DNA of 64,000 nucleotides, from NCBI RefSeq assembly GCF_003403095.1, contig NZ_CP031555.1, positions 558,001 through 622,000 of the forward strand, written 5' to 3'. Origin of the DNA: Thalassospira indica (lineage in GTDB: Bacteria > Pseudomonadota > Alphaproteobacteria > Rhodospirillales > Thalassospiraceae). Shown here one piece after another: positions 17,964 to 27,183 of the stretch. Every line of letters begins with the position of its first letter. Within the stretch, counting starts at the first letter, position 1. A program made the translations under genes and the position numbers. Below the pieces are notes generated by a model, which was given only the letters and a program-made list of their open reading frames with translations, had not been told where the DNA came from and did not search any database.

Positions 17964-20522
17964 CTACTCGTTGCGCAACAACGGTGCTGCCGGGCTGCGC
18001 AATGCCTGCCAGGTGCCGACAAAGCCAGCCGCCAGCGTGGCAAACAGGCCAATCGCAATCGGACCCAGAATGGTCATCGGCAACAACACCCAGTTGGCTT
18101 CCATGATCAGCACCAGCACTGACCAGGCGGCAACCGATCCGACCACGGCGGCAATCACCCCGGTGGCAAGGCCAAGGATCCCGTATTCCAGCGCATAGGC
18201 ATAAAGGATGTTGGCCCGTGTTGCGCCAAGGGTCTTGAGCACCACGGCATCATAAATGCGCTTGCGCCGGCCGGCCGCAACCGCCCCGCCAAGCACAAGC
18301 ACGCCGGCGACAATCGCAATCATGCTGGTGGCATTAAGCGCCGTTCCGATCCCCGCCAGAATGGCATTGGCCGCTTCCAGCGCTTCACGTACCCGGATGG
18401 CCGAGACATTCGGGAAATCCATGCCGATCATGCGATCAACCGGTTCTTCCATTTCGCGCGGCATGTGGGCGGTGGCGATCAGGCTATAGGGCGCCTTGTC
18501 GATCAGGCCCGGTGAAAACACCATCGCGAAATTCATACGCAGGCTTTGCCATTCGATCTCGCGCCAGTTGGCGATCTCGGCGGTGATATCGCGGCCCAGC
18601 ACATTGACGGTCAATGTATCGCCCGGCTCCAGATCAAACGCATTACCGATATCTGCACTGATCGACACCAGTGGCTTGGACGCGTCGTTATAATCGGCTG
18701 GCCACCATTCGCCGCGTACCAGTTTGGTTTCCGGTGGCGGGGTGGCGGCAAAGGTAAGTCCGCGGTCCCCGCGCAGGAACCAGCGATCATCGCCTGGCCC
18801 GACATCGTTGGAATTAACGCCGTCAACGGCGGTTACACGGCCGCGCAGCATCGGTGTTTGTTCGATATCCGAAACATTATCCTGTGCCAGAAGCTGGCCT
18901 CGGAACTGCTCGATCTGATCAGGGCGAATATCAAGGAAGAAGAAGGCCGGGGCAGAATCCGGCAGGTTCTCGTTGATCTCGTTATCAAGGTTACCCTCGA
19001 TCCCTGAAATCGTCACGAGCAACGTTAAACCCAAACCAAGCGACAGCGCAACCGGCACGGTGCTTGCGCCTGGACGATGCAGGTTGGCCAATGCCAGTCT
19101 GGAAAAGGCGCTGCGACCTGTAATCAACCGTTTCGAAAGGGATACGATGCCCTGTCCGGCAAAGGTGAAAATCACCACGGCCGCCGCCGACCCGCCGATA
19201 AAGCCAAGGGCAATCACCTTGTCGGTCGCGGTCAGCACTGTCAGGATCAGCAACAGAACCAGCGGCACCCCGATATAGGGCAAGTCACGCTTGCGCACCG
19301 GGCTGCCATTAAACAGCCCCGCGCTGGACCGGAACAAACGTGCTGCCGGAATTTCACGCGCACGCAGCAACGATGGAAGGGCAAAGACCAAGGTGGTCAG
19401 AACGCCAAAGCTCGTCGCAATGATCAGCGATGGCAATGCCGGTCCAAGCGTCACATCAATGGGCAGGCGCCCGGACAAAAGTGGCGCGATCAACGCCGGT
19501 GTCACCGCACCGATCAAAAGCCCGATGCCAATCCCGATCAGGGCCAGCACAAGGATCTGCAGGAAGTAAATCCGAAGCACCAAGCCATGCGACGCGCCAA
19601 TCGATTTAAGCGTGGCGATGACGGATGTTTTGCTTTCGATATGGCTGCGCACCGCATTGGCCACACCAATGCCGCCAACCAGCAGCGCCGACAGCCCGAC
19701 AAGCGTCAGGAACAGGGTCAGACGTTCGATAAATCGCTTGAGGCCCGGGTTAGCATTGGCCGTATCACGGATGCGCCAGCCGGCATCTTCAAACTGCTCT
19801 TCAAGCCGTTCGCGAAAGGCGATCGGGGTTTCATTATCATTGATATCCAAAGCGTAATAATAGCGGATCAGACTGCCCGGCTGCACCAGCCCGGTCTCCA
19901 TCAATCCGTCCATCGACACCATCAGGCGCGGACCAAAGTTGAAAAAGCCAACTGCCTTGTCAGGCTCGGTCGCAATCACACCGCGGATCTGAACATCAAT
20001 ATCGCCAAGGGCAACTGTATCCCCGACATTGATGCGAAGCCGTTCAAGCAAGCCGGCCTCGGTCACCGCACCCCAGACGCCATCTTTCTGGTCAAGGATC
20101 CCGTCAAAGGGAACCCCATCGGCAAGCTCCATCTCGCCAAAAAGCGGATAGGCATCATCAACTGCCTTAAGCTCCACCAACCGGCGCTGGTCCGGGCCAT
20201 AGGCCGTGGTGCGCATGGTCGCCAGTTCGGCCACACGTTCAGTGTTCGCTGTTAGCCACTCGATCTGATCACCGGTGGCTTCCTGATGGGTCAGGCGCAG
20301 TTCAACATCACCGCCCAAAAGCTTCCGCCCGTCACGCTCAAGTGCCGAAAGAACGGATTCCGAAACGTTTCCGACAGCTGCAATCGACCCGACGCCAAGC
20401 GCAAGACACGCCAGAAAAATACGAAAGCCCGAAAGCCCGCCGCGCAACTCGCGCCGGCAGACACGCCAGGCAATGGACCACAGGCGGTCTGCACCGTCAG
20501 AGGGGGAAACAGATATGCTCAT
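17964..20522 (-). CDS. ybbP: ABC transporter permease, YbbP/FtsX (MacB-like) family
   Basis: Inner-membrane permease of 852 residues with the arrangement typical of YbbP. There is one N-terminal membrane helix (FRIFLACLALGVGSIAAVGN), a large periplasmic domain, a cluster of FtsX helices in the middle (LTLFLTLVGLSALLVGGIGVANAVRS), a second periplasmic domain, and a final FtsX helix set (MIAIVAGVLVLGGAVAAGRRKRIYDAVVLKTLGATR in part). Such permeases act mechanically on envelope lipids or lipoproteins instead of importing solutes. The ATG at 20522 overlaps the stop of the ATPase gene (ATGA), so the two are translationally coupled. The upstream in-frame codon would start inside ybbA. The arrangement ybbP-ybbA divergent from tesA is the same as in E. 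coli. Confidence 0.93.
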   Translation of the reverse strand: MSISVSPSDGADRLWSIAWRVCRRELRGGLSGFRIFLACLALGVGSIAAVGNVSESVLSALERDGRKLLGGDVELRLTHQEATGDQIEWLTANTERVAELATMRTTAYGPDQRRLVELKAVDDAYPLFGEMELADGVPFDGILDQKDGVWGAVTEAGLLERLRINVGDTVALGDIDVQIRGVIATEPDKAVGFFNFGPRLMVSMDGLMETGLVQPGSLIRYYYALDINDNETPIAFRERLEEQFEDAGWRIRDTANANPGLKRFIERLTLFLTLVGLSALLVGGIGVANAVRSHIESKTSVIATLKSIGASHGLVLRIYFLQILVLALIGIGIGLLIGAVTPALIAPLLSGRLPIDVTLGPALPSLIIATSFGVLTTLVFALPSLLRAREIPAARLFRSSAGLFNGSPVRKRDLPYIGVPLVLLLILTVLTATDKVIALGFIGGSAAAVVIFTFAGQGIVSLSKRLITGRSAFSRLALANLHRPGASTVPVALSLGLGLTLLVTISGIEGNLDNEINENLPDSAPAFFFLDIRPDQIEQFRGQLLAQDNVSDIEQTPMLRGRVTAVDGVNSNDVGPGDDRWFLRGDRGLTFAATPPPETKLVRGEWWPADYNDASKPLVSISADIGNAFDLEPGDTLTVNVLGRDITAEIANWREIEWQSLRMNFAMVFSPGLIDKAPYSLIATAHMPREMEEPVDRMIGMDFPNVSAIRVREALEAANAILAGIGTALNATSMIAIVAGVLVLGGAVAAGRRKRIYDAVVLKTLGATRANILYAYALEYGILGLATGVIAAVVGSVAAWSVLVLIMEANWVLLPMTILGPIAIGLFATLAAGFVGTWQALRSPAAPLLRNE

Positions 20523-21265
20523 GACTGCGATTCCAGATGCGAAACGATTTCGCCGTCGCGCAGCATCACCGTGCGGTCGCACCGCTTGGCAAGGGCGGGA
20601 TCATGGGTAATCAAAAGCAGGGTCGAGCCACGCCGTTTGGTCAGATCAAACAGCAATTCGATAATCGTTTCACCGGTCGTGCCATCAAGGTTGCCGGTCG
20701 GCTCATCGGCCAGCAAAAGCTCCGGGTCGGTCGCAAGCGCACGTGCAAGCGCAACGCGCTGCTGCTCCCCGCCTGATAGCTGGCCGGGATAGTGATCAGT
20801 GCGATGACCCAGCCCGACAAGTTCCAATTCTTCGCGTGCCTTTTCAAAGGCATCTGCACGCCCGGCAAATTCCATCGGAAGCGCAACGTTTTCCAGCGCG
20901 CTCATGGTCGGGATCAGGTGGAAGTCCTGAAACACGATGCCGACATGATGGCGGCGATAAAGCGCCAAGCCGTCTTCATCAAGGGCGCGCAGGTCCTTGT
21001 CGCACACCTTCACCACACCTTCCTGGGCTTGTTCCAGTCCGGCGATCACCATCAAAAGAGATGTTTTGCCGGACCCGGACGGACCGACCAGCGAGACACG
21101 CTCGCCCGCACCAATCGCAAGATCAACCCTTTTAAGGATCTCGACAATCCCGGCCGGACCCTGCAGCCGCAGCTTCAGGTTTTGCACATCAATTGTCTGT
21201 TTTGGCGCTTCACCAGACGCGGCGACATTTTGTTCCGGTATCGTGGTGGTTTCGGTCACACTCAT
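20519..21265 (-). CDS. ybbA: ABC transporter ATP-binding protein YbbA (LolD/MacB family)
   Basis: Cytoplasmic nucleotide-binding subunit, 248 residues. The Walker A motif is LVGPSGSGKTSLL, the Q-loop is in VFQDFHLIPTMSALENV, the ABC signature is LSGGEQQRVALARAL, the Walker B is LLLADEPTGNLD, and the switch histidine is in LLLITHDPALAKRCDR. This pattern, especially EPTGNLD, is diagnostic for the LolD/MacB/YbbA group. It is followed directly by the permease through an ATGA overlap. A 168-bp intergenic region separates it from divergent tesA. The N-terminal 30 residues are polar and variable. Confidence 0.95.
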   Translation of the reverse strand: MSVTETTTIPEQNVAASGEAPKQTIDVQNLKLRLQGPAGIVEILKRVDLAIGAGERVSLVGPSGSGKTSLLMVIAGLEQAQEGVVKVCDKDLRALDEDGLALYRRHHVGIVFQDFHLIPTMSALENVALPMEFAGRADAFEKAREELELVGLGHRTDHYPGQLSGGEQQRVALARALATDPELLLADEPTGNLDGTTGETIIELLFDLTKRRGSTLLLITHDPALAKRCDRTVMLRDGEIVSHLESQS

Positions 21266-21433
21266 TTCGGGTCCTATCGGGTTGTCCGTTGCAAGATCAA
21301 CAAAGCAGGCTACATAAGCTTACGGATCAGGACGTTTCTGGTTCAGACTTCTTTTGATCTGAATAACTTCTTTAAGGGTAAACGGTCGGAAACCGCTCCG
21401 GCAAGTTCGCAGCATGTAAAGGTGAGATTTGTA

Positions 21434-22159
21434 ATGAATTTGGCGTTTGGGCAAGGTCGCACTGTAATCAAGTTCACGCATAAGTTGGTATCACGCTTTC
21501 GCAAATCCGCCGGTTTGGCCCTTGCCACGCTTGCCCTCGCAACCCTTGGGATGACCGGGTTTGCTTATGAAACCAAGGCACAGGATGGCGAGCAGACGCC
21601 AAAAACCCTTGTTTTGTTTGGCGATAGCCTGATGGCGGGCTATGGCCTTGATCATGAAAACGGTTTCGCGCCCAAGCTTGAAGCGGCCCTTAAGGAAGCA
21701 GGCCACGATGTCCGGGTGATCAATAGCTCCGTCTCGGGCGATACCACGGCGGCCGGACTGGCGCGTCTCGACTGGGCGCTGGTTGAAAAACCCGATGCGG
21801 TCTTGCTCGAACTTGGTGCCAATGATGCGCTTCGCGGCATGGAGCCATCCCAGACCCGTGAAAACCTGGCAGAAATCCTTGAAAAGCTGCGCGGCATGGA
21901 TGTTGATGTCCTGCTGGCCGGTATGATGGCTCCGCCCAATATGGGGACGGCATATGGCGATGAATTCAACAGCATCTATCCCGATCTCGCCAGCCGCTAT
22001 CAGGTTGATCTCTATCCATTTTTCCTCGAAGGCGTCGCTGCCGAGCCGGAGCTTAATCAGGATGACGGGATGCATCCCAATGCCGACGGCGTGGACGTAA
22101 TCGTCAAACGCATCCTGCCTGATGTCGTCGACCTGCTGCAAACCTCTGACGCCAGCTAA
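21434..22159 (+). CDS. tesA: Secreted SGNH/GDSL arylesterase-lysophospholipase, TesA-like
   Basis: Periplasmic hydrolase of thioesters, aryl esters and lysophospholipids. The ATG at 21434 follows AGGTGA and gives 241 residues; the open frame reaching back to 20792 is only an overlap with ybbA. A long basic N-region is followed by SAGLALATLALATLGMTGFAYETKAQ, a signal peptide here given as two parts. Catalytic blocks are in order: block I FGDSLMAGYGL with the nucleophilic Ser, block II SVSGDTTAAGL with Gly, block III LGANDALRG with Asn, and block V DGMHPNADG with Asp and His. Its divergence from ybbAP is the conserved E. coli-type neighbourhood, suggesting joint work on envelope lipids. Confidence 0.94.
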   Translation: MNLAFGQGRTVIKFTHKLVSRFRKSAGLALATLALATLGMTGFAYETKAQDGEQTPKTLVLFGDSLMAGYGLDHENGFAPKLEAALKEAGHDVRVINSSVSGDTTAAGLARLDWALVEKPDAVLLELGANDALRGMEPSQTRENLAEILEKLRGMDVDVLLAGMMAPPNMGTAYGDEFNSIYPDLASRYQVDLYPFFLEGVAAEPELNQDDGMHPNADGVDVIVKRILPDVVDLLQTSDAS

Positions 22160-23036
22160 GCGCGAAGCACCTGCTTGGCTATATGCCGGCGCTTCATGAT
22201 CTGGGGCGCAAAACCGACGGTTTTCCAAGGGCTTGTGCGCGTCCCGACAGGTTATAAAATTTCACAAAGACACAGATTGGCGCAATTTCGACGCTTATGA
22301 ACCGTAAAAAACTACGTATGTAGATAGAAAACGTCAACAACCCGAAATGATTAAGTGGCCGGACCTTCAGAAGGCGAAGTCAACGCGGTAAAAAGACGAA
22401 TATATCATATAAATAAATAATTTAAGTGGTTTTTGCATGTGTCGCAAATACCGTGAATCTTGTCTGAAAATCCTCATTTGGGGACCAAAACACGCTGTTT
22501 GGTGTAAAATTAACACCTCATTTACTTTCGGTTCTGTTTCGAACAGCGTTTCTGCTACTGCGTATGTTGTTTTTCAAAAAGCCTCTTCCAACGCTGTTAT
22601 CCAATTATCGGGTTTCTGATCCTTTTTTGCCTTTCCGGCAGGGCTGGGCATCGCAAGTGCACCATGTGATAAATCACACAATATCAACAACTTAATAAAT
22701 TTTCCCGAAATCAGGTGATATTTATGGCCTGTGGATAACTCTTGGGAAACCAAACAGGTGTCCTGGATGCCTGAAATGCACGCCGTTGACCAAATATCCC
22801 GTCATATCAATGTGTTGGCGTTTTTCTGGGGACTCCATGGATTCCCAACGAGTCGCCGATAGGCCTGTGAATGAATCGGAAGCGATTCAATTTTGACTGC
22901 AAATGCAGTTGCAGGGGTTCAAATCCGTCGATACACTTTATCTTATCGGGCGGAAAGGCGCGTTTGATCTGCGCTTTCGGTGTCCGGGGATGTCAGATTT
23001 AAGTTATATACTTCAATGCCTTAAAGGGATTGTTCA
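22160..23036. other. AT-rich intergenic region without a convincing gene
   Basis: This is 877 bases of visibly lower GC than its neighbours. Short frames here (for example 22437-22619) lack ribosome-binding sites and normal composition. The stretch holds three small inverted repeats: TGTGAT-AA-ATCACA (22665-22678), GAATCG-GAAG-CGATTC (22873-22888) and ACTGCA-AA-TGCAGT (22896-22909). It also holds one sequence matching the DnaA box, TGTGGATAA at 22730-22738. The promoter of the J-domain gene must lie near its right end. A small RNA cannot be excluded. Confidence 0.6.
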
Positions 23037-23741
23037 GTGTCGTCTTCTTCCACCGTCAAACAGTCCTACACCATTCCCTGTTCTTCGATCTTTCGTGACG
23101 CTGTGCTGCACCTGGCAGAACGGCGTGGGGTGAATGCCGCTGATCTGGCGCGCTCGGTGATGCTGATTGTGCCCGAAAAGGTGATTGAGGATTATCAGGA
23201 TCCCGGCGACCCGCCTAAGGGGGATCGCGAAACCATCGTCTTGAAATCTGGCCCGGCCGAGGGGCGCCCCTGGCGGCGCAAACCCCGCCTGCAATTGCGC
23301 CTGCCGCCCGGGTTTTCGGTAATCACCGTGCGCAAGGCACTGCAAATGGCGATCGATTTCGATGCGGGTGATGTCAATATGCGGGTTGAGAAATCCGACG
23401 TTCTCGCCGCCGAACGTGCAGCCCTTGAAGAAGCCCGCGCACTTAAAAAACGTCAGGCAGAGCCGCCTGTTGAACTTCTGCAATCGCGTGAAGAACTCGA
23501 ACGCCTGCGTCAGATCGTTGATAATCTGGCTTTTGATCCGCTTGATCGGGGTGTCACGACCTTTAACGAAGCGCTGCATGTCATGGGCTTTGCCCCCAGT
23601 GCGCGGCCCGATATGCGTGCGATCCGCGCCAAGTACCGCGTTCTTGCGGCCATCCACCATCCGGACAGCAATTATGGCTCCCACCAGCGCATGACCCAAC
23701 TAAATGCCGCCATGGAAATTTTGCGCAAGCACGTTTCCTGA
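23037..23741 (+). CDS. J-domain (DnaJ-like) protein with a charged N-terminal region
   Basis: A 234-residue cytoplasmic protein starting with GTG, with AAAGGGA eight bases upstream. The final 60 residues form a DnaJ-type J domain: a helix with ALHVMGFAPSA, then RAIRAKYRVLAAIHHPDSNYG containing the HPD tripeptide, and the third helix MTQLNAAMEILRKH. This is the part that stimulates DnaK-type Hsp70. The first 175 residues have no motif known to me. They include a basic segment (GRPWRRKPRLQLRLPPGFSV) and a coiled-coil-like Ala/Glu/Arg helix (about 120-160). It probably directs Hsp70 to a particular client, which cannot be named. Confidence 0.85.
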   Translation: MSSSSTVKQSYTIPCSSIFRDAVLHLAERRGVNAADLARSVMLIVPEKVIEDYQDPGDPPKGDRETIVLKSGPAEGRPWRRKPRLQLRLPPGFSVITVRKALQMAIDFDAGDVNMRVEKSDVLAAERAALEEARALKKRQAEPPVELLQSREELERLRQIVDNLAFDPLDRGVTTFNEALHVMGFAPSARPDMRAIRAKYRVLAAIHHPDSNYGSHQRMTQLNAAMEILRKHVS

Positions 23742-23886
23742 TCCGCCGTTTTGCGTTTGTGGACAAACCGCCGCTCAGGCCCTTGTGGAAGGGTTGGCGC
23801 AATGCTTAGATGTATGAAAGTGGATTTCTGGTTATCGACCGGGCACAAGACCCGGGCACCTTGGCCAGACAATAACGGGAGACAGC

Positions 23887-25005
23887 ATGACGGCGGAATT
23901 TCGGGCGGCACATGCCAGCGGTGAAAACTGGGCCTCGGTCGCATCCGAGCTTGCCGAACTTCTGGAAAAAGAGCCGCTGCCAAGTCAGGCCCTGGCTTTT
24001 TTGTATGTCTCCGAACCACTCGCTGCGGATCTTGGCAGTATCCTGACCTTCCTGCGCTCGCGTTTGTCGATTGAACACTGGATCGGAACCTCTGGCGTTG
24101 GGGTGTGCGGATCGGGCCGGGCCTATTTCGGGGTGCCAGCGGCCTCTGTCATGGTGGCACCCTTTGCCAGTGAAGATTTTCATATCTTTGAACCGCTCAA
24201 GACCGAAGCCGATCTCGATACGCCAGAACTGCAAAAGGCAATTGATCGTCTGCAGCCGATCTTTGGACTTGTCCATGGTGATCCCGGGGCGCCTGACAGT
24301 CTGGGGCAACTGGCCGAACTTGCACGTCTGGGGTCGACCTATCTTGTGGGCGGGATCGCATCGGGCGAACGCGGCGCGCCACAGATTGCCGATCGCGTTG
24401 TTGATGGCGGGCTGTCAGGCGTTTTGTTTGATGGCAAAACCAGCGTTCAGGTTGGCATCAGTCAGGCCTGCACGCCGGTCGGTCCGGTTCATCGCGTCAC
24501 CGAAGGCCGCGAAGGAATTGTCTCCACCCTTGATGATCGTCCTGCCCTTGATGTGCTTAAGGAAGAACTCGAAGCAGATGGCGGCGAACAATCCATGGCG
24601 TCGGGTCGTTATCATGCGGCCCTGATGGTGCCGGGGTCCGATACTGGTGATTTTGTCGTGCGCAATCTGATGGGGATTGATCCCAATAACCACATGATCG
24701 CGATCAGCGGGGATGTACAGGCGGGCGATGCCATCCGTTTTGTTCGCCGTGACGGGGCGGCGGCCGAACAGGATCTGCGTCGCATGCTGGCCGATTTGCA
24801 AAAACGCCTGCCAGGCAAACCGCGCGGGGCCCTTTATTGCAGTTGTGTCGCCCGTGGCCCGCATCTGTTTGGCACCGAAAGCCGGGAAATGATGATCATC
24901 CGTGATGAACTGGGTGATTTGCCGCTGACAGGCTTTTACGGCAATGGCGAAATCTGCAATGACCGCTTCTACGGTTATACCGGGGTTCTGACCCTGTTTA
25001 TCTGA
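23887..25005 (+). CDS. FIST N/FIST C domain signal-transduction protein
   Basis: A 372-residue protein of the FIST family, proposed to be sensory domains for small ligands such as amino acids. The N-terminal FIST half (about 1-190) contains LAFLYVSEPLAADL, IGTSGVGVCGSGR and FGLVHGDPGAP. The C-terminal FIST_C half ends in GALYCSCVARGPHLFG and LTGFYGNGEICNDRFYGYTGVLTLF, both characteristic patterns. There is no attached kinase, GGDEF or methyl-accepting domain and no signal peptide, so it is a stand-alone cytoplasmic form. No signalling gene is adjacent. The start follows AACGGGAGACAGC. Confidence 0.92.
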   Translation: MTAEFRAAHASGENWASVASELAELLEKEPLPSQALAFLYVSEPLAADLGSILTFLRSRLSIEHWIGTSGVGVCGSGRAYFGVPAASVMVAPFASEDFHIFEPLKTEADLDTPELQKAIDRLQPIFGLVHGDPGAPDSLGQLAELARLGSTYLVGGIASGERGAPQIADRVVDGGLSGVLFDGKTSVQVGISQACTPVGPVHRVTEGREGIVSTLDDRPALDVLKEELEADGGEQSMASGRYHAALMVPGSDTGDFVVRNLMGIDPNNHMIAISGDVQAGDAIRFVRRDGAAAEQDLRRMLADLQKRLPGKPRGALYCSCVARGPHLFGTESREMMIIRDELGDLPLTGFYGNGEICNDRFYGYTGVLTLFI

Positions 25006-25145
25006 CGCTGCGTAAAACCCGATAATAAGAAATTTCCCCCGAACGGTTTCATCTCGCGCGGACAAGCGGATATATTCAATCCATTGCAAAATCATGTGTC
25101 GCACCGATCCAGTGCGTCGGGCGGCGCAAAACAGGGGAATTTCAT

Positions 25146-26186
25146 ATGGAATATCGTCGATTGGGGCGTACTGACATTGATGTCAGCGTAATTTGTCTCG
25201 GCACCATGACCTGGGGCCAGCAGAACACACAGGACGAAGCGTTCGAACAGCTTGATTACGCCACTGCCAACGAAGTCAATTTCATCGATACCGCCGAAAT
25301 GTATCCGGTCCCTGCGATGGAGGAAACCTTCACCGCCACCGAAACCATCATCGGCAACTGGCTTGAAAAACGCGGGCGTCGTGATGATCTGGTTCTTGCC
25401 ACCAAGGTTGTCGGCCCGGCGGACCGTTTCCCGTATGTCCGTGGTGGCCCGCGTCTGACCCGTGACCAGATCTTTGAAGCCATCGACGCGTCACTGACCC
25501 GCCTTAAGACCGATTATGTCGATCTTTATCAGCTGCACTGGCCGGATCGGAATTCCAACTTCTTCTCAAAGCTCGGCTATACCCATGACGCTGACGAGCA
25601 ATTCACGCCGATCGAAGAAACCCTTGGTGCCCTTGATGAACTGGTCAAGGCTGGCAAGGTTCGCCATATCGGTCTGTCGAATGAAAGCCCGTGGGGCCTG
25701 ATGAAGTTCCTTGAACTGGCCGAAAAGAATGGTTGGCCACGCGTTGTCTCGGTTCAGAACCCCTATAGCCTTCTGACCCGTCAGTATGAAGTCGGTCTTG
25801 CCGAATGCTCGATCCGCGAAGATGCCGGTCTTCTGGCCTATTCGCCGCTGGGTGGCGGAGCGTTGTCGGGCAAGTATCTTGGCGGTTCGCGCCCGGAAGG
25901 CGCGCGGTCGTCGGTCTGGCCGCAATATTTCGGGCGCTTTCTGACGAAAAGCGGCGTCAAGGCAACCGAAGCCTATGTGAAGCTCGCCAGGGACAATGGT
26001 CTTGATCCGGCCCAGATGGCGCTGGCCTATGTCAATTCGCGCCCGTTCCTGACGTCCAACATCATTGGCGCGACCAGCATGGAACAGCTGAAATCCAATA
26101 TCGGCTCGGCCAACATCACCCTGTCGGACAGCGTTCTCGAAGAAATCGAAAACATCCATCAGGTCTACACCTATCCCTGCCCGTAA
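25146..26186 (+). CDS. Aldo/keto reductase, Tas-like
   Basis: NADP(H)-dependent oxidoreductase of 346 residues with a TIM-barrel fold. Catalytic residues are visible: Asp and Tyr in NFIDTAEMYPVP, Lys in LVLATKVVGP, and His in YQLHWPDRN. The conserved GLSNESPWGLM and the C-terminal cofactor-binding IIGATSMEQLKSNI complete the pattern. The inserted segment between the Tyr and Lys sites (EETFTATETIIGNWLEKRGRR) is usual for the Tas/YajO group. The in vivo carbonyl substrate is not known from sequence. AGGGGA lies upstream of the ATG, and a hairpin terminator closes the unit, so it is monocistronic. Confidence 0.93.
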   Translation: MEYRRLGRTDIDVSVICLGTMTWGQQNTQDEAFEQLDYATANEVNFIDTAEMYPVPAMEETFTATETIIGNWLEKRGRRDDLVLATKVVGPADRFPYVRGGPRLTRDQIFEAIDASLTRLKTDYVDLYQLHWPDRNSNFFSKLGYTHDADEQFTPIEETLGALDELVKAGKVRHIGLSNESPWGLMKFLELAEKNGWPRVVSVQNPYSLLTRQYEVGLAECSIREDAGLLAYSPLGGGALSGKYLGGSRPEGARSSVWPQYFGRFLTKSGVKATEAYVKLARDNGLDPAQMALAYVNSRPFLTSNIIGATSMEQLKSNIGSANITLSDSVLEEIENIHQVYTYPCP

Positions 26187-26240
26187 GGTCACAGGATGGT
26201 CAGATTTTGCTCTCAGGATTTGACCACAGACTTTTGAAAG

Positions 26241-26266
26241 GCGGCGGTTTATCCCGCCGCTTTTCC
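26241..26266 (+). terminator. Rho-independent terminator after the aldo/keto reductase
   Basis: 7-bp GC stem GCGGCGG / CCGCCGC with a 6-nt loop followed by TTTT, 54 bases after the stop codon and just before the pirin gene. Confidence 0.75.
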
Positions 26267-26289
26267 CACCACCAGAACGGAGGCGACAT

Positions 26290-27156
26290 ATGGTTAAGCT
26301 GATCTTTGGCAAGGAATCCGACCTGGGGGGTATCTCCGTCCGTCGCGTTTTACCCCATCGCGATGTGCGTTCTGTCGGTCCGTTCGTATTCTTCGATCAT
26401 ATGGGGCCGGTTGAATTCCAACCCGGTCAGGGCATTGATGTGCCGCCGCATCCCCATACGTGTCTCGCGACCGTGACCTATCTGTTCAAGGGCGCGATCC
26501 TCCATCGCGACAGTCTGGGCAGTGATCTTGAAATCACACCGGGCGATCTCAATTGGATGAGTGCCGGGCGCGGCATTACCCATTCCGAACGCGAAACCGA
26601 TGCGGTCCGCAATTCCGTTCATGAACTCGATGGTTTGCAGCTTTGGGTCGCACTACCTGACGAGGCAGAGGAATCCGATCCCGCCTTTTACCACGTGGCC
26701 AAGAATGACCTGCCCGTGATCGAGGATGCCGGGCTTCACATGCGACTGATCGCCGGTGAGGCCTTTGGCAAAACCGCCCCCGTGCCGGTCAAATCCAAGC
26801 TTTATTACCTTGATGTCGAAATGGACGAAGGCGCGCAGCTTCTTCTGCCGGGTGAAAATCAGGAAGGGGCGATTTACGTCGTATCAGGCACGCTTCTGAT
26901 TGACGGCGAAAGCTATAAGCCAGAAAGCTTTGTCTATGTTGCACCCGAAGAAATCCCCGATATCGTTGCCAAAACCGGTTGCCGGGTGATGTTGCTGGGC
27001 GGCCTGCCGGTCGGCCGGCGCTATATCTGGTGGAACTTTGTTGCCAGTTCCAAGGAACGGATTGAGGCCGCCAAAGCCGACTGGGCGGCGGGCAAGTTCC
27101 CGCAGATTGATGGCGAAGATGACGCCTTGCCACTGCCTGAACGTTCGACCGGCTAA
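26290..27156 (+). CDS. Pirin family protein
   Basis: A cupin-fold protein of 288 residues. Bacterial pirins bind iron, and some oxidise quercetin or modulate enzymes such as pyruvate dehydrogenase. The N-terminal metal site is complete: HPHTCLATVTYLF provides two histidines, and GRGITHSERE provides the further His and Glu. The second cupin (about 170-265) carries SKLYYLDVEMDEGAQLLLP and GAIYVVSGTLLIDGE. The first gene of a probable three-gene unit with thpR and a proC-like gene (27 bases to thpR). The actual reaction is unknown. Confidence 0.93.
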   Translation: MVKLIFGKESDLGGISVRRVLPHRDVRSVGPFVFFDHMGPVEFQPGQGIDVPPHPHTCLATVTYLFKGAILHRDSLGSDLEITPGDLNWMSAGRGITHSERETDAVRNSVHELDGLQLWVALPDEAEESDPAFYHVAKNDLPVIEDAGLHMRLIAGEAFGKTAPVPVKSKLYYLDVEMDEGAQLLLPGENQEGAIYVVSGTLLIDGESYKPESFVYVAPEEIPDIVAKTGCRVMLLGGLPVGRRYIWWNFVASSKERIEAAKADWAAGKFPQIDGEDDALPLPERSTG

Positions 27157-27183
27157 TTACCGCATCAGAATTGGATTGAAGAC

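Noticed and set aside
19077..20255. A 392-codon plus-strand frame inside ybbP
   Set aside because: It is the antisense shadow of a conserved permease, and its product has an unnatural composition full of Gln, Arg and Lys.
20792..21433. Upstream extension of the tesA frame
   Set aside because: This part overlaps ybbA on the other strand; the ATG at 21434 has a ribosome-binding site and starts a signal peptide.
22437..22619. A 60-codon frame in the AT-rich gap
   Set aside because: No ribosome-binding site, no conserved pattern and base composition of non-coding DNA.
22730..22738. DnaA-box match, considered as a chromosomal origin
   Set aside because: Only one exact box is seen, with one weak match near 22600, and no dnaA, hemE or parAB gene is in the window; an origin cannot be supported.
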